Shown piece after piece: positions 24,516-31,755 of a DNA stretch of 41,354 bases (position 1 is its first letter; every line of letters begins with the position of its first letter). The stretch comes from JANLTP01 sp031363055 (lineage in GTDB: Bacteria; Pseudomonadota; Gammaproteobacteria; Burkholderiales; Burkholderiaceae_E): positions 1 to 41,354 of the forward strand of contig JANLTP010000008.1 in NCBI GenBank assembly GCA_031363055.1. The letters run 5' to 3'. The notes under the pieces were generated by a model that saw only the letters and a list, made by a program, of their open reading frames with translations, had not been told where the DNA came from and ran no database searches. Position numbers and translations under genes: made by a program.

Positions 24516-26876
24516 ATGAGAGCAAGTATCTGGATCGTTTGGCTGGTATTGGTCGTTTCTTCAGCCATACAGGTTTCTCGTACCGCCGTGGTGACCGATG
24601 CCTCGTCCTTTCTGCCAGGGCCTGCCAACGCCAGCCAGCGATTGATGATGGATCAACTGCGCGACGGGCTGTCAACGCGCATCATGGTCATCGGTTTGCA
24701 ACTGTCTGCGGGCGCCGCCAAGGCCGCGCCCTCGGCTGAGCAGACCGCCGCACTGATCGACGCCAGCAAGGCCTTGCGCAACCGATTGGCCCGCGACCGC
24801 CAGTTTGCCTGGGTCAGTAACGGCGATCTGAACGAGCATGCGGTGGAACGCGATCGCGTATTCGCAGCTCGTTATCTGCTGAGTAAAAAGACCACCGAGG
24901 ACCAGTTCTCAACAGCGGGTCTTGCGACCTCGTTTGCGGAACTCGAGAGGACCCTTGTGTCAGCACAAGGTGCTGCACTGAAGTCGATCGCAACCGCTGA
25001 TCCGACCTTGACCGCGTTGCAGTTGCTCGAAAAAGCGTCGCATCGTACGGCGTCATCGACTGGTGAAGGCGTCTGGTTGGGCAGCGACGGAACGGTCGCT
25101 CTGTTACTGGTCGAAACCGAGGCCAAGGGCAACGATATTGCAGCGATGTCCCGGACCATCAAGTTCGCTCAACAAAGCGCCAACGAAGTGCTTATGCAAT
25201 GGCCAGCCAGTCTCCCCAAACCCGCGGTCGAGTTTGCGGGATCTGGCTACTTCAATGTGCTCTCGCATGATGCGATTGGCAAGGACGCCATGCGGCTGTC
25301 ACTGATCGCGATCTTTCTGGTGGCCGGTCTCCTGTTGTGGGCTTTGCGTAGTCCGCGTTTTCTGATCATGGCGGTCATACCGGTCGCCAGCGGCGCATTG
25401 GCTGGATTTGCCGTGGTGGGATTTCTGGATAACGCCATTCATGGCATCACGCTGGCGTTCGGGGTCACGCTGATCGGTGAGGCGGTCGACTACGCGATCT
25501 ACACTTTTGTTCAGGCTGATGAGCACGGACAGCATAGTCGACGATTCTGGCGGCAAGTGTTCCTGGCCATGTTGACATCGCTGATCGGTTTTGCAGCGAT
25601 GTATTTTTCAGGCTTCGCCGGCTTGAAGCAACTCGGCCTGTTTTCGATGGTCGGTTTGGTGGTGGCAGCCGCTTGTGCACGCTGGCTGTTGCCGGCACTG
25701 TTGCCACGCCACCGGCTTCGCGATGCCATGGCGGCCGAGTCATCGCTGCGATTTTCCTGGCTGCCCTCGGTCGCGCTGGGTATGCGCCGATTGCGCTGGC
25801 TGGTGCTTTTGATCGCCGTCGCGATGGCAGCGTTGATCGCGAGCCGACACAAAACCATGTGGCATGACAGTCTCGATGCGCTGTCGTCGAGTTCATCGGT
25901 TGCGACGGCTCGAGACCTCAGTTACCGAACCTCGATCGGGGTTCCCGATCTTCGAACCATGATCGCGGTGCAGGGCGCCTCCCTGGAAGAGGCGCTGCAG
26001 CGCGCCGAGGCAACCAGTGGTTTTCTTGAAACGCTGGTGTCTGACAAACTGCTCGCAGGCTTCGAGAGTCCCAGTGATCTGTTGCCCAGCCTGGAGCAGC
26101 AAAGGCGTCGCCAGTCAGTGTTACCAGCCGGCGAAGTGCTGAGGGCACGCATTGCTCAAGCGGTCAGCGGCGGTAATCTCAGTGCGCAGGCATTCGAGCC
26201 TTTTGTCGAAGCGATTGCGGCGACCCGCAGCGGGCCGCTGATCGAAAGCGACTATTACGACAAGACCATTCTGGGCGCCTGGCTGGATTCGCAGATCGTG
26301 CGCAATCCACAGGGCGTGAGCGTCTTGATCCTGCTCGACAGCGCGCGATCGAATTCCGAAGTCAAACAGCGGATCGTCGACGCGAAGCTCGCCGGTGTCG
26401 ATCTGATTGATCTGAAGGCCGATGTCGAGGTGCTGGTGGCCGACTATCGCGAGCGAACCATGCGCGCGTTCCTGATCGGCACCGCCGGCATCTTTCTGGT
26501 GCTGCTGATACAGTTGCGGCGCTACCGGGCAGTGCTTTCCATGGTCGCCACGATTGTTTCGGCAGTGGCCATCACCAGCGGACTGTTGCTGCTGCTCAAG
26601 AGCCACCTGACGCTCTTTAACCTGGTATCGGTGCTATTGGTGGTCGGTGTTGCCTCGAACTACACCTTATTCTTTTCGACGCTATCGACCAACCTTCAGG
26701 AGCGGCAGCGATCCAGTGTCTCGGTCCTGTTGGCGGCAGCCTCCACCTTTATCGGTTTTGCCGTGCTGGCGTTTTCGTCGACACCAGTATTGGCCATGAT
26801 CGGCTTGACGGTCTCTCTGGGTGCGGTGGTGGGTCTGGTGACGAGCATGGCGTTCTCGGTTGACGCGACCGACTAA
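24516..26876 (+). CDS. MMPL/RND-type exporter (COG4258-like)
   Basis: A 786-residue membrane protein with two repeats of the RND/MMPL plan: one N-terminal helix, a periplasmic domain (about 25-260), five or six helices, a second helix plus periplasmic domain, then a further group of helices. The segment TLIGEAVDYAIYTF resembles the Asp-Tyr proton-relay helix of MMPL transporters. It matches the predicted exporters of COG4258, often found near lipid or aryl-polyene biosynthesis, but no such cluster is visible here. It starts 31 bp after the MacB-type permease stop and could be in the same transcript. GGGG lies directly before the ATG, with poor spacing. Its stop faces the methyltransferase stop at 13 bp. 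Confidence 0.85.
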   Translation: MRASIWIVWLVLVVSSAIQVSRTAVVTDASSFLPGPANASQRLMMDQLRDGLSTRIMVIGLQLSAGAAKAAPSAEQTAALIDASKALRNRLARDRQFAWVSNGDLNEHAVERDRVFAARYLLSKKTTEDQFSTAGLATSFAELERTLVSAQGAALKSIATADPTLTALQLLEKASHRTASSTGEGVWLGSDGTVALLLVETEAKGNDIAAMSRTIKFAQQSANEVLMQWPASLPKPAVEFAGSGYFNVLSHDAIGKDAMRLSLIAIFLVAGLLLWALRSPRFLIMAVIPVASGALAGFAVVGFLDNAIHGITLAFGVTLIGEAVDYAIYTFVQADEHGQHSRRFWRQVFLAMLTSLIGFAAMYFSGFAGLKQLGLFSMVGLVVAAACARWLLPALLPRHRLRDAMAAESSLRFSWLPSVALGMRRLRWLVLLIAVAMAALIASRHKTMWHDSLDALSSSSSVATARDLSYRTSIGVPDLRTMIAVQGASLEEALQRAEATSGFLETLVSDKLLAGFESPSDLLPSLEQQRRRQSVLPAGEVLRARIAQAVSGGNLSAQAFEPFVEAIAATRSGPLIESDYYDKTILGAWLDSQIVRNPQGVSVLILLDSARSNSEVKQRIVDAKLAGVDLIDLKADVEVLVADYRERTMRAFLIGTAGIFLVLLIQLRRYRAVLSMVATIVSAVAITSGLLLLLKSHLTLFNLVSVLLVVGVASNYTLFFSTLSTNLQERQRSSVSVLLAAASTFIGFAVLAFSSTPVLAMIGLTVSLGAVVGLVTSMAFSVDATD

Positions 26877-26896
26877 CTGACGAACTGACTAGTCGG
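26869..26896. terminator. Inverted repeat spanning two convergent stop codons
   Basis: CCGACTA (26869-26875) and TAGTCGG (26890-26896) form a 7-bp stem around a 14-nt loop. The left arm contains the TAA start of the MMPL stop and the right arm the reverse TAG of the methyltransferase gene. There is no T tract, so termination is tentative. Confidence 0.4.
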
Positions 26897-27539
26897 CGCG
26901 TTTGCGCTTCGTGCCCGACGCCATGTAGCCCATGCCCCATTGGGTCGACTCCCACTGGTAATTTTCCAGGTGCGGCCGGATCAGGCGCCAGGGCTGCCAC
27001 TGACCGCGCGGGTTGCCATTCCACGCATAGTTCTTTAGAAATGAGATCAAGGTGAATGGTCCGGTCCACCAAGCGAAATTTTTCATGCCGGCAATCGAAA
27101 TGTGGGCACCGGGTGCCGCCTGCGACAAAATGTTCTCGACCGCCAATGAGCTCTGAAAAATATCATGGGTGTAGTGGAACAGGATCGCATCAAGCGGTTT
27201 CGGAAAGCGCACCGATTCGGCAAAACCTTCTTGTACCTGGACGTTGGACCAGCCTTTTTCGAGACACTTTTTTCGGGCCAGAGCCAGCATTTCCGGTGAT
27301 TGGTCGAACCCGAAAACCGTGCCCTCGGAACCCACCCGCTCACGCAGCAACGCGAGGCTGACGCCCGACCCGCAGCCGACATCAAGGACCACCTGGCCCG
27401 GTCTCAGCCGCAATCGCTCGATGGTCCGGTGGCGGATCGTATTGGTGCCGCCGGTCGTCGAATCATAAATGTTGGCTTTGCGGCGATACTTTTCGATTGA
27501 CCTGAGGTTGCTACTGGTTGGCGTAAATTTTGAATTCAT
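26889..27539 (-). CDS. Class I SAM-dependent methyltransferase
   Basis: A 216-residue Rossmann-fold methyltransferase: SAM-binding motif VLDVGCGSGVSLALL, acidic residue in VFGFDQSPEML, and post-motif QEGFAESVRFP. It would methylate an unidentified small molecule in the cytosol. The ATG at 27539 overlaps the stop of the TIM-barrel gene (ATGA); an alternative ATG seven codons upstream is less likely. The C-terminal part (WNGNPRGQWQPWRLIRPHL, then WGMGYMASG) is rich in Trp and does not match a named subfamily I know. The coupling suggests that both enzymes act on the same compound. Confidence 0.85.
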   Translation of the reverse strand: MNSKFTPTSSNLRSIEKYRRKANIYDSTTGGTNTIRHRTIERLRLRPGQVVLDVGCGSGVSLALLRERVGSEGTVFGFDQSPEMLALARKKCLEKGWSNVQVQEGFAESVRFPKPLDAILFHYTHDIFQSSLAVENILSQAAPGAHISIAGMKNFAWWTGPFTLISFLKNYAWNGNPRGQWQPWRLIRPHLENYQWESTQWGMGYMASGTKRKRAD

Positions 27540-28528
27540 GCCGCCAGCGCCTTGGCCCACTCTTCGCGAAGCCAGCGTGCGCAGGCAACATTTTGTTCGA
27601 AGATCGAATACTTGTGGCCGGCGCCATAGTCAGGGGCCGGTATGTGTTCGCAAGAAATTTGCCGGATCGGACTCTCATCATGGCTGGCGTGATAGGCCAG
27701 CAAGTCGCGAACCACGCGTTTCCAGGGCTCCAGCTTGTGTTCATCCCAGTCAGCCAAATATTCACCAGGCTTCGGTTGCACGAACGGATACTGGATGCCG
27801 CGCCCGGTGCGGCCGTCGGGATGTTTGCCCCAGGTGTTCACCGGATTCGCAGGAATGGCGGCCCGGGCATGCGCATGATGCACATAGTTGGCGTCGATCC
27901 ATTGTTTGGAGACATTGCCTGGCTTCGCAGGATCCAGAATGACGAGGCCCGATTCAATATCGGCCTTCATGTTCTGGACCTCCTGCTCCCTCGGATTGTC
28001 CATCTTGAAAATGACATGGCTGTGATCGAGCGTCATGTAAAACGGCGCGCCGCGCTGCCTGACCAACTCTCCTACTTGTGCAACCCGGCCGTAATGTTCC
28101 GACCACATGTTGACATGAACTTCGAAACACGGAGTGACTTCATGGCGCAGGCCAAAGTCATGTGCTCTCATGTAAAAATCGGCGACTTCCGAGTTGCTCA
28201 GCAAGTGACCGTCGGCGTGATGGGTGAGAACCTGTACGTTGTGTACGCGGGTGCCGAGCAAGCGGCCTTTCAGAATGTTCTGCTCGAATACCGATTCGTC
28301 GCGACCCAAGGTGTAGAACCAGCCACTGGCCAACACCGGCAGATCGTATCGTTCGCTGGCCTTCAGTAGTTCACGGAACTCGTCATCGGGGGGCGCGCGG
28401 TCGATATAGTCGAAGACACCGGATTCCTTGACCATTTGGACCTTGGCGGTAATTCCCGGAATATTCGTGTCCTGGTGGGTACTGCCGTTGGCGGTACAAC
28501 CGAATTTCAGATCGCCCAATTGCTTCAT
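27536..28528 (-). CDS. TIM-barrel protein of the xylose isomerase-like / sugar phosphate isomerase-epimerase fold
   Basis: A 330-residue protein beginning LGDLKFGCTANGSTHQDTN. Candidate metal ligands typical of the AP-endonuclease-2/xylose isomerase-like fold are Glu in CFEVHVNMW, Asp/His in MTLDHSHVIF, His in HHAHARAA and Glu in ISCEHIPAPDYG. It is longer than most sugar phosphate isomerases of this fold (about 270-300). Substrate is unknown. The start is the ATG at 28528, with GAGG six bases upstream; a GTG one codon earlier is possible. It is the first gene of a two-gene operon with the methyltransferase and diverges from the PaaG-like gene across a 12-bp repeat array. Confidence 0.78.
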   Translation of the reverse strand: MKQLGDLKFGCTANGSTHQDTNIPGITAKVQMVKESGVFDYIDRAPPDDEFRELLKASERYDLPVLASGWFYTLGRDESVFEQNILKGRLLGTRVHNVQVLTHHADGHLLSNSEVADFYMRAHDFGLRHEVTPCFEVHVNMWSEHYGRVAQVGELVRQRGAPFYMTLDHSHVIFKMDNPREQEVQNMKADIESGLVILDPAKPGNVSKQWIDANYVHHAHARAAIPANPVNTWGKHPDGRTGRGIQYPFVQPKPGEYLADWDEHKLEPWKRVVRDLLAYHASHDESPIRQISCEHIPAPDYGAGHKYSIFEQNVACARWLREEWAKALAA

Positions 28529-28579
28529 CACAAACCTCGCTATCGAAAACCGCTTTGTCGCGTATGCTGCTCTTGCCGA

Positions 28580-28663
28580 GACACGTTAGCCAACACCTTA
28601 GGCGGCACCTTAGCCGAGAACTTACGCGACACCTTTGCCGACACCTTAGCCGACATCTCAGTG
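28580..28663. repeat. Degenerate 12-bp tandem repeat, about seven units, in a divergent promoter region
   Basis: Seven consecutive 12-bp units run from 28580 to 28663. The consensus is GACACCTTAGCC; the unit at 28640 matches it exactly, those at 28580, 28604 and 28628 differ at one or two positions, and the others have two to seven changes. The array lies between the starts of the TIM-barrel gene (28528, leftward) and the PaaG-like gene (28714, rightward). Confidence 0.85.
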
Positions 28664-28713
28664 GCCGTACTTTTCGCATTGAACCGCAAACCTGACACGA
28701 CGGAAAGCCCTAT

Positions 28714-29499
28714 ATGACTTATCAGCGTATCTCACTGGAATTCGACGGTAAGGTCGCCGTTCTGAAATTCAATCACCCGCAAGTTCTGAACGCCATTGGT
28801 GCACAAATGCTTGGCGAACTGCGTGAAGCGGTTCGGGCAATCGCCGACCCAGCGCACGGGGCTCGCTGCTTGTTGCTGACGGGCGAGGGACGGGCGTTCT
28901 GCTCGGGTGCGAATTTGGCTGACGATGCGGGCAAGCCGCGTCAGAGCTCGGGCGATACCTTGCGGGGTGGCTATCACCCCATGCTGATGGCCTTGCGCGA
29001 TCTCGATATGCCGATGGTGTCTGCCGTCAACGGCGCGGCCGCCGGCGTTGGCATGAGCCTGGCCATCATGGCAGACCTCGTCTGTGCCTCGAAAAACGCC
29101 TATTTTCTTCAGGCGTTTGCGCGCATTGGCTTGATTCCCGATGGTGGCGCGACCTTTTTGTTGCCGCGTCTGATTGGCTGGGGCCGAGCCATGGAGTTGT
29201 CGCTGCTCGCCGAAAAGCTGCCGGCCGAGCGGGCGTATGAATGGGGTTTGGTGAACCGGCTGTATGACGATCAAACTCAACTCATGGACGGCGCGATGTC
29301 AATCGCACGTCAGTTGGCCGATGGCCCGAAATCACTGGCGCTGATCCGGCGCGCTTACTGGGAGTCGACTCGCAATTCCTACGAACAGCAACTCGACCTG
29401 GAGGCGCAAATACAAACCCAGGCTGGCAAGACCGACGATTTTCGTGAGGGCGTTGCCGCCTTCATCGGCAAGCGCGCGGCGCAGTTCAAGGGTCGTTAG
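28714..29499 (+). CDS. Enoyl-CoA hydratase/isomerase family protein, PaaG-like
   Basis: A 261-residue crotonase-fold protein. The oxyanion-hole segments are GRAFCSGANLAD and NGAAAGVGMSLA. The segment AFARIGLIPDGGATFLLPRLIGWGRAMELSLL and the end REGVAAFIGKRAAQFKGR closely parallel E. coli PaaG (from memory), the 1,2-epoxyphenylacetyl-CoA isomerase and enoyl-CoA delta-isomerase. The two hydratase glutamates (Glu144 and Glu164 in rat enzyme) are not at the expected places; the Asp in IPDGG, used by PaaG, is kept. Isomerase activity is therefore more likely than hydratase. No other paa gene is in the window. The start ATG lies just after the 12-bp repeat array and lacks a clear ribosome site. Confidence 0.85.
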   Translation: MTYQRISLEFDGKVAVLKFNHPQVLNAIGAQMLGELREAVRAIADPAHGARCLLLTGEGRAFCSGANLADDAGKPRQSSGDTLRGGYHPMLMALRDLDMPMVSAVNGAAAGVGMSLAIMADLVCASKNAYFLQAFARIGLIPDGGATFLLPRLIGWGRAMELSLLAEKLPAERAYEWGLVNRLYDDQTQLMDGAMSIARQLADGPKSLALIRRAYWESTRNSYEQQLDLEAQIQTQAGKTDDFREGVAAFIGKRAAQFKGR

Positions 29500-29528
29500 C
29501 GCGTATCGTTGACGCGGGTCGTCAGCGC
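29490..29528. repeat. Degenerate 13-bp tandem repeat (3 units) across a convergent junction
   Basis: GGGTCGTTAGCGC (29490), GTATCGTTGACGC (29503) and GGGTCGTCAGCGC (29516). Units 1 and 3 agree at 12 of 13 positions. Unit 1 carries the TAG stop of the PaaG-like gene and unit 3 the TGA stop (reverse strand) of the nitronate monooxygenase-like gene. Confidence 0.7.
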
Positions 29529-30496
29529 ACCATTGACTGCAAACGTGTGTTGATGATCTGCGTTGCCTCGGCGATGATGCGATCGATCAGTTGCTTGCAG
29601 CTCGGAATATCGTCGATGAGTCCTTGCACCATACCCGCCGACCAGATGCCGAACTGCGGGTCACCCTGCTCGTAGACCACCTTGCCGCGCGTGCCGGCAA
29701 CCAGATGGCGGATGTCATCAATGGTCGCGTTGCCGCGCTTCTCGATGGCCAGTACTTCCTGACTGACGGCATTGCGGGCGACGCGCGCGGTGTTCCGCAT
29801 GGTGCGAAAAATCAGGTCAGTGGCACGTTCATCGTTCTCGACGATCTGCTCCTTGACGCGCTGGTGAATCGGGCTCTCCAACGTTGCCATGAATCGGGTG
29901 CCCATGTTGATGCCCTCGGCGCCCAGCGCCAGCGCCGCCACCAGGCCGCGACCATCGCCGAAACCGCCCGAGGCGATCATCGGAATCTTGATCTTGTTGG
30001 CAGCCGCCGGAATCAGAATGAGGCCCGGTGTGTCGTCCTCGCCCGGATGGCCTGCGCATTCGAAGCCGTCGATCGAAATGGCGTCGGCGCCGATCGACTC
30101 GGCCTTGACGCCGTGGCGCACCGACGTGCATTTGTGAATAACCTTGACGCCATTTTTCTTGAACACCGCAATGTGCTCCTGCGGATTGTTGCCGGCGGTC
30201 TCGACGATCTTGATACCGGCCTCGATGATCGCTTGCCGGTACTCGGCATAGGGCGGTGGTTTTAATGAGGGCAAGATGGTCAGATTCACGCCGAACGGTT
30301 TGTCGGTCAGCTCGCGGCAGCGGCCGATTTCGCGCGTCAATTCTTCGGGCGTCGGTTGCGTCAGCGCGGTCAGAAAGCCCAGCGCCCCGGCGTTCGCCAC
30401 GGCAGAGACCAGACCGGCGCGACCGACCCATTGCATGCCGCCTTGAGCGATCGGGTACTGGACGCCAAACATTTCTGTGAATCGGGTCTTGAACAT
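29522..30496 (-). CDS. Nitronate monooxygenase / NADH:quinone reductase-like FMN protein
   Basis: A 324-residue TIM-barrel flavoprotein of the nitronate monooxygenase family. Hallmarks are PIAQGGMQWVGRAGLVSAVANAG at the N-terminus, IDGFECAGHPGEDD containing the family's active-site His, and the FMN phosphate loop MIASGGFGDGRGL with LGAEGINMGTRF. Members oxidise nitronates or, as in P. aeruginosa PA1024, act as NADH:quinone reductases; sequence alone does not decide here. The ATG at 30496 has GGAG six bases upstream; the open frame extends four codons to a GTG. It faces the PaaG-like gene convergently and is divergent from the Ldh2 gene. Confidence 0.88.
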   Translation of the reverse strand: MFKTRFTEMFGVQYPIAQGGMQWVGRAGLVSAVANAGALGFLTALTQPTPEELTREIGRCRELTDKPFGVNLTILPSLKPPPYAEYRQAIIEAGIKIVETAGNNPQEHIAVFKKNGVKVIHKCTSVRHGVKAESIGADAISIDGFECAGHPGEDDTPGLILIPAAANKIKIPMIASGGFGDGRGLVAALALGAEGINMGTRFMATLESPIHQRVKEQIVENDERATDLIFRTMRNTARVARNAVSQEVLAIEKRGNATIDDIRHLVAGTRGKVVYEQGDPQFGIWSAGMVQGLIDDIPSCKQLIDRIIAEATQIINTRLQSMVR

Positions 30497-30512
30497 TGCT
30501 GTCTCCACAATT

Positions 30513-30535
30513 AGCCGGCGCTTTAGCGTCCGGCT
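30513..30535. promoter_or_regulatory. Strong hairpin in the divergent NMO/Ldh2 promoter region
   Basis: AGCCGGCGCT, two loop bases, then AGCG-T-CCGGCT: a 10-bp GC-rich stem with one bulged T. It lies 17 bp upstream of the nitronate monooxygenase-like start and 46 bp upstream of the Ldh2 start. A protein-binding palindrome or an RNA hairpin are both possible. Confidence 0.5.
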
Positions 30536-30555
30536 TTGTCTCTGACTCGGATATT

Positions 30556-30579
30556 ATCGGAGAATCAATCGGAGACCGA
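30556..30579. repeat. 12-bp tandem duplication of the Ldh2 gene's ribosome-site region
   Basis: ATCGGAGAATCA is followed directly by ATCGGAGACCGA (10 of 12 identical). The second copy provides the GGAG used for the ATG at 30582; the first copy duplicates it upstream. Confidence 0.65.
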
Positions 30580-30581
30580 AC

Positions 30582-31664
30582 ATGGCTGACTATCTGAATT
30601 TCAGGGCGCAATCCTTGACCCAAGCGATCGAAGCCATTGTGTTGGCGGGCGGCAGTTCGGCGCGCGAGGCGCGCCTGGTCGCCACTGCGCTGGTCGGCGC
30701 CAACCTCGCCGGGCATGACTCGCATGGCGTTGGCATGATTCCGCGCTATGTCGAGTCGTTGCAAGAGGGCGGGCTGGTCGTCAACCAGGCGCCGAAGATC
30801 AATTTTGACGGCGGCGCGATGATCGCGATCGACGGGCAACGCGGCTATGGTCAGGTGATTGGCGAGGATGCCACGGCCATCGCCATCGCACGCGCCAAAC
30901 AAGCCGGTAGTTGCATCATGGGTCTGGGCAATGCGCATCACCTCGGGCGTATCGGACAGTGGGCCGAACAAGCAACCGCCGAAGGACTGGTGTCGATCCA
31001 TTTTGTGAATGTGTTGTCGCGCCCGATTGTGGCGGCTTGGGGTGGTGGTGATGGTCGGATGGGAACCAACCCGTGTTGTATCGGTATTCCGGTGCCTGAT
31101 GCACCGCCGATCATTCTCGACTTTGCAACCAGCGTGGTGGCCCAAGGCAAGATGCGGGTCGCTCATAACAAGGGCGAGCAGGTACCGGCCGGGCGGTTGA
31201 TTGACGACCAGGGCAATCCAACCAACGATCCACGCTATGTTGTCATCGATCCGATTGGTGCATTGATGCCGTTCGGTGAACACAAAGGTTCAGGCATGGG
31301 ATTGATCTGTGAACTGCTCGGCGGCGCGCTGGCGGGCGGCGGCACCTGGCATCGCGAATACAAGGGTACGCGCGGGGTGTTGAACGGCATGTTGACAATT
31401 CTCATCGATCCAGTGCGTTTGGGTACCGCCGATTTTTTCGCATCCGAAACGTCAGCGTTTTTAGATTGGCTGCGCCAGACGCCGACCGCATCGGGCTTCG
31501 ACAAGCTGCGAGTAGCCGGCGAACCCGAGCGCGAGATGCGGCTCAAAAGAAACGCCGAAGGTGTACCGGTCGATAGCACCACCTGGAACGATATTTGTGC
31601 CGCCGGTGCACGACTCGGGCTGAGTCGTGCAAGCCTTGAAAAACTGGCGTCGGCTGCGTCCTGA
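30582..31664 (+). CDS. Ldh2/MdhB-type malate or L-lactate dehydrogenase family protein
   Basis: A 360-residue NAD(P)-dependent oxidoreductase of the Ldh2 family (PF02615), unrelated to classical malate dehydrogenases. The hallmark GHDSHGVGMIPRYVESL carries the catalytic His near residue 48; AHHLGRIGQWAEQA and the glycine-rich PFGEHKGSGMGLICELLGGALAGG follow as expected. Members reduce 2-oxo acids or oxidise 2-hydroxy acids such as malate, lactate, ureidoglycolate or sulfolactate. The particular substrate is undetermined. GGAG stands seven bases before the ATG. Confidence 0.9.
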   Translation: MADYLNFRAQSLTQAIEAIVLAGGSSAREARLVATALVGANLAGHDSHGVGMIPRYVESLQEGGLVVNQAPKINFDGGAMIAIDGQRGYGQVIGEDATAIAIARAKQAGSCIMGLGNAHHLGRIGQWAEQATAEGLVSIHFVNVLSRPIVAAWGGGDGRMGTNPCCIGIPVPDAPPIILDFATSVVAQGKMRVAHNKGEQVPAGRLIDDQGNPTNDPRYVVIDPIGALMPFGEHKGSGMGLICELLGGALAGGGTWHREYKGTRGVLNGMLTILIDPVRLGTADFFASETSAFLDWLRQTPTASGFDKLRVAGEPEREMRLKRNAEGVPVDSTTWNDICAAGARLGLSRASLEKLASAAS

Positions 31665-31676
31665 CCTGTCGGCCTC

Positions 31677-31739
31677 TCAAGCAAATGTGGCTCTGCCACT
31701 TTGCTTGAACCCCCGCGGGGGGCGGGCTGGGCGCAGCCC
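31677..31739. terminator. Cluster of three hairpins between convergent genes
   Basis: Three structures follow each other. TCAAGCAAA...TTTGCTTGA (31677-31708) encloses GTGGC/GCCAC, giving a 14-bp stem with one bulge. A perfect palindrome CCCCGCGGGG lies at 31711-31720. GGGCT...AGCCC is at 31724-31739. No T tract is present. The block is placed to stop transcription from both sides; similar hairpin blocks occur as dispersed elements in Burkholderiales (from memory). Confidence 0.6.
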
Positions 31740-31755
31740 GGCCCTGGGGGTGCTC

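Noticed and set aside
28580..28663. CRISPR array
   Set aside because: Units are 12 bp and directly adjacent with no spacers; a degenerate tandem repeat instead.
28436..28717. 93-codon plus-strand frame with 4-residue repeats (DTLA-like)
   Set aside because: The repeats merely translate the 12-bp DNA array; the minus strand gives repeats as well, and no ribosome site is seen.
29829..31283. 484-codon minus-strand frame
   Set aside because: Runs through the flavoprotein gene in another frame and antisense to the Ldh2 gene; no motifs.
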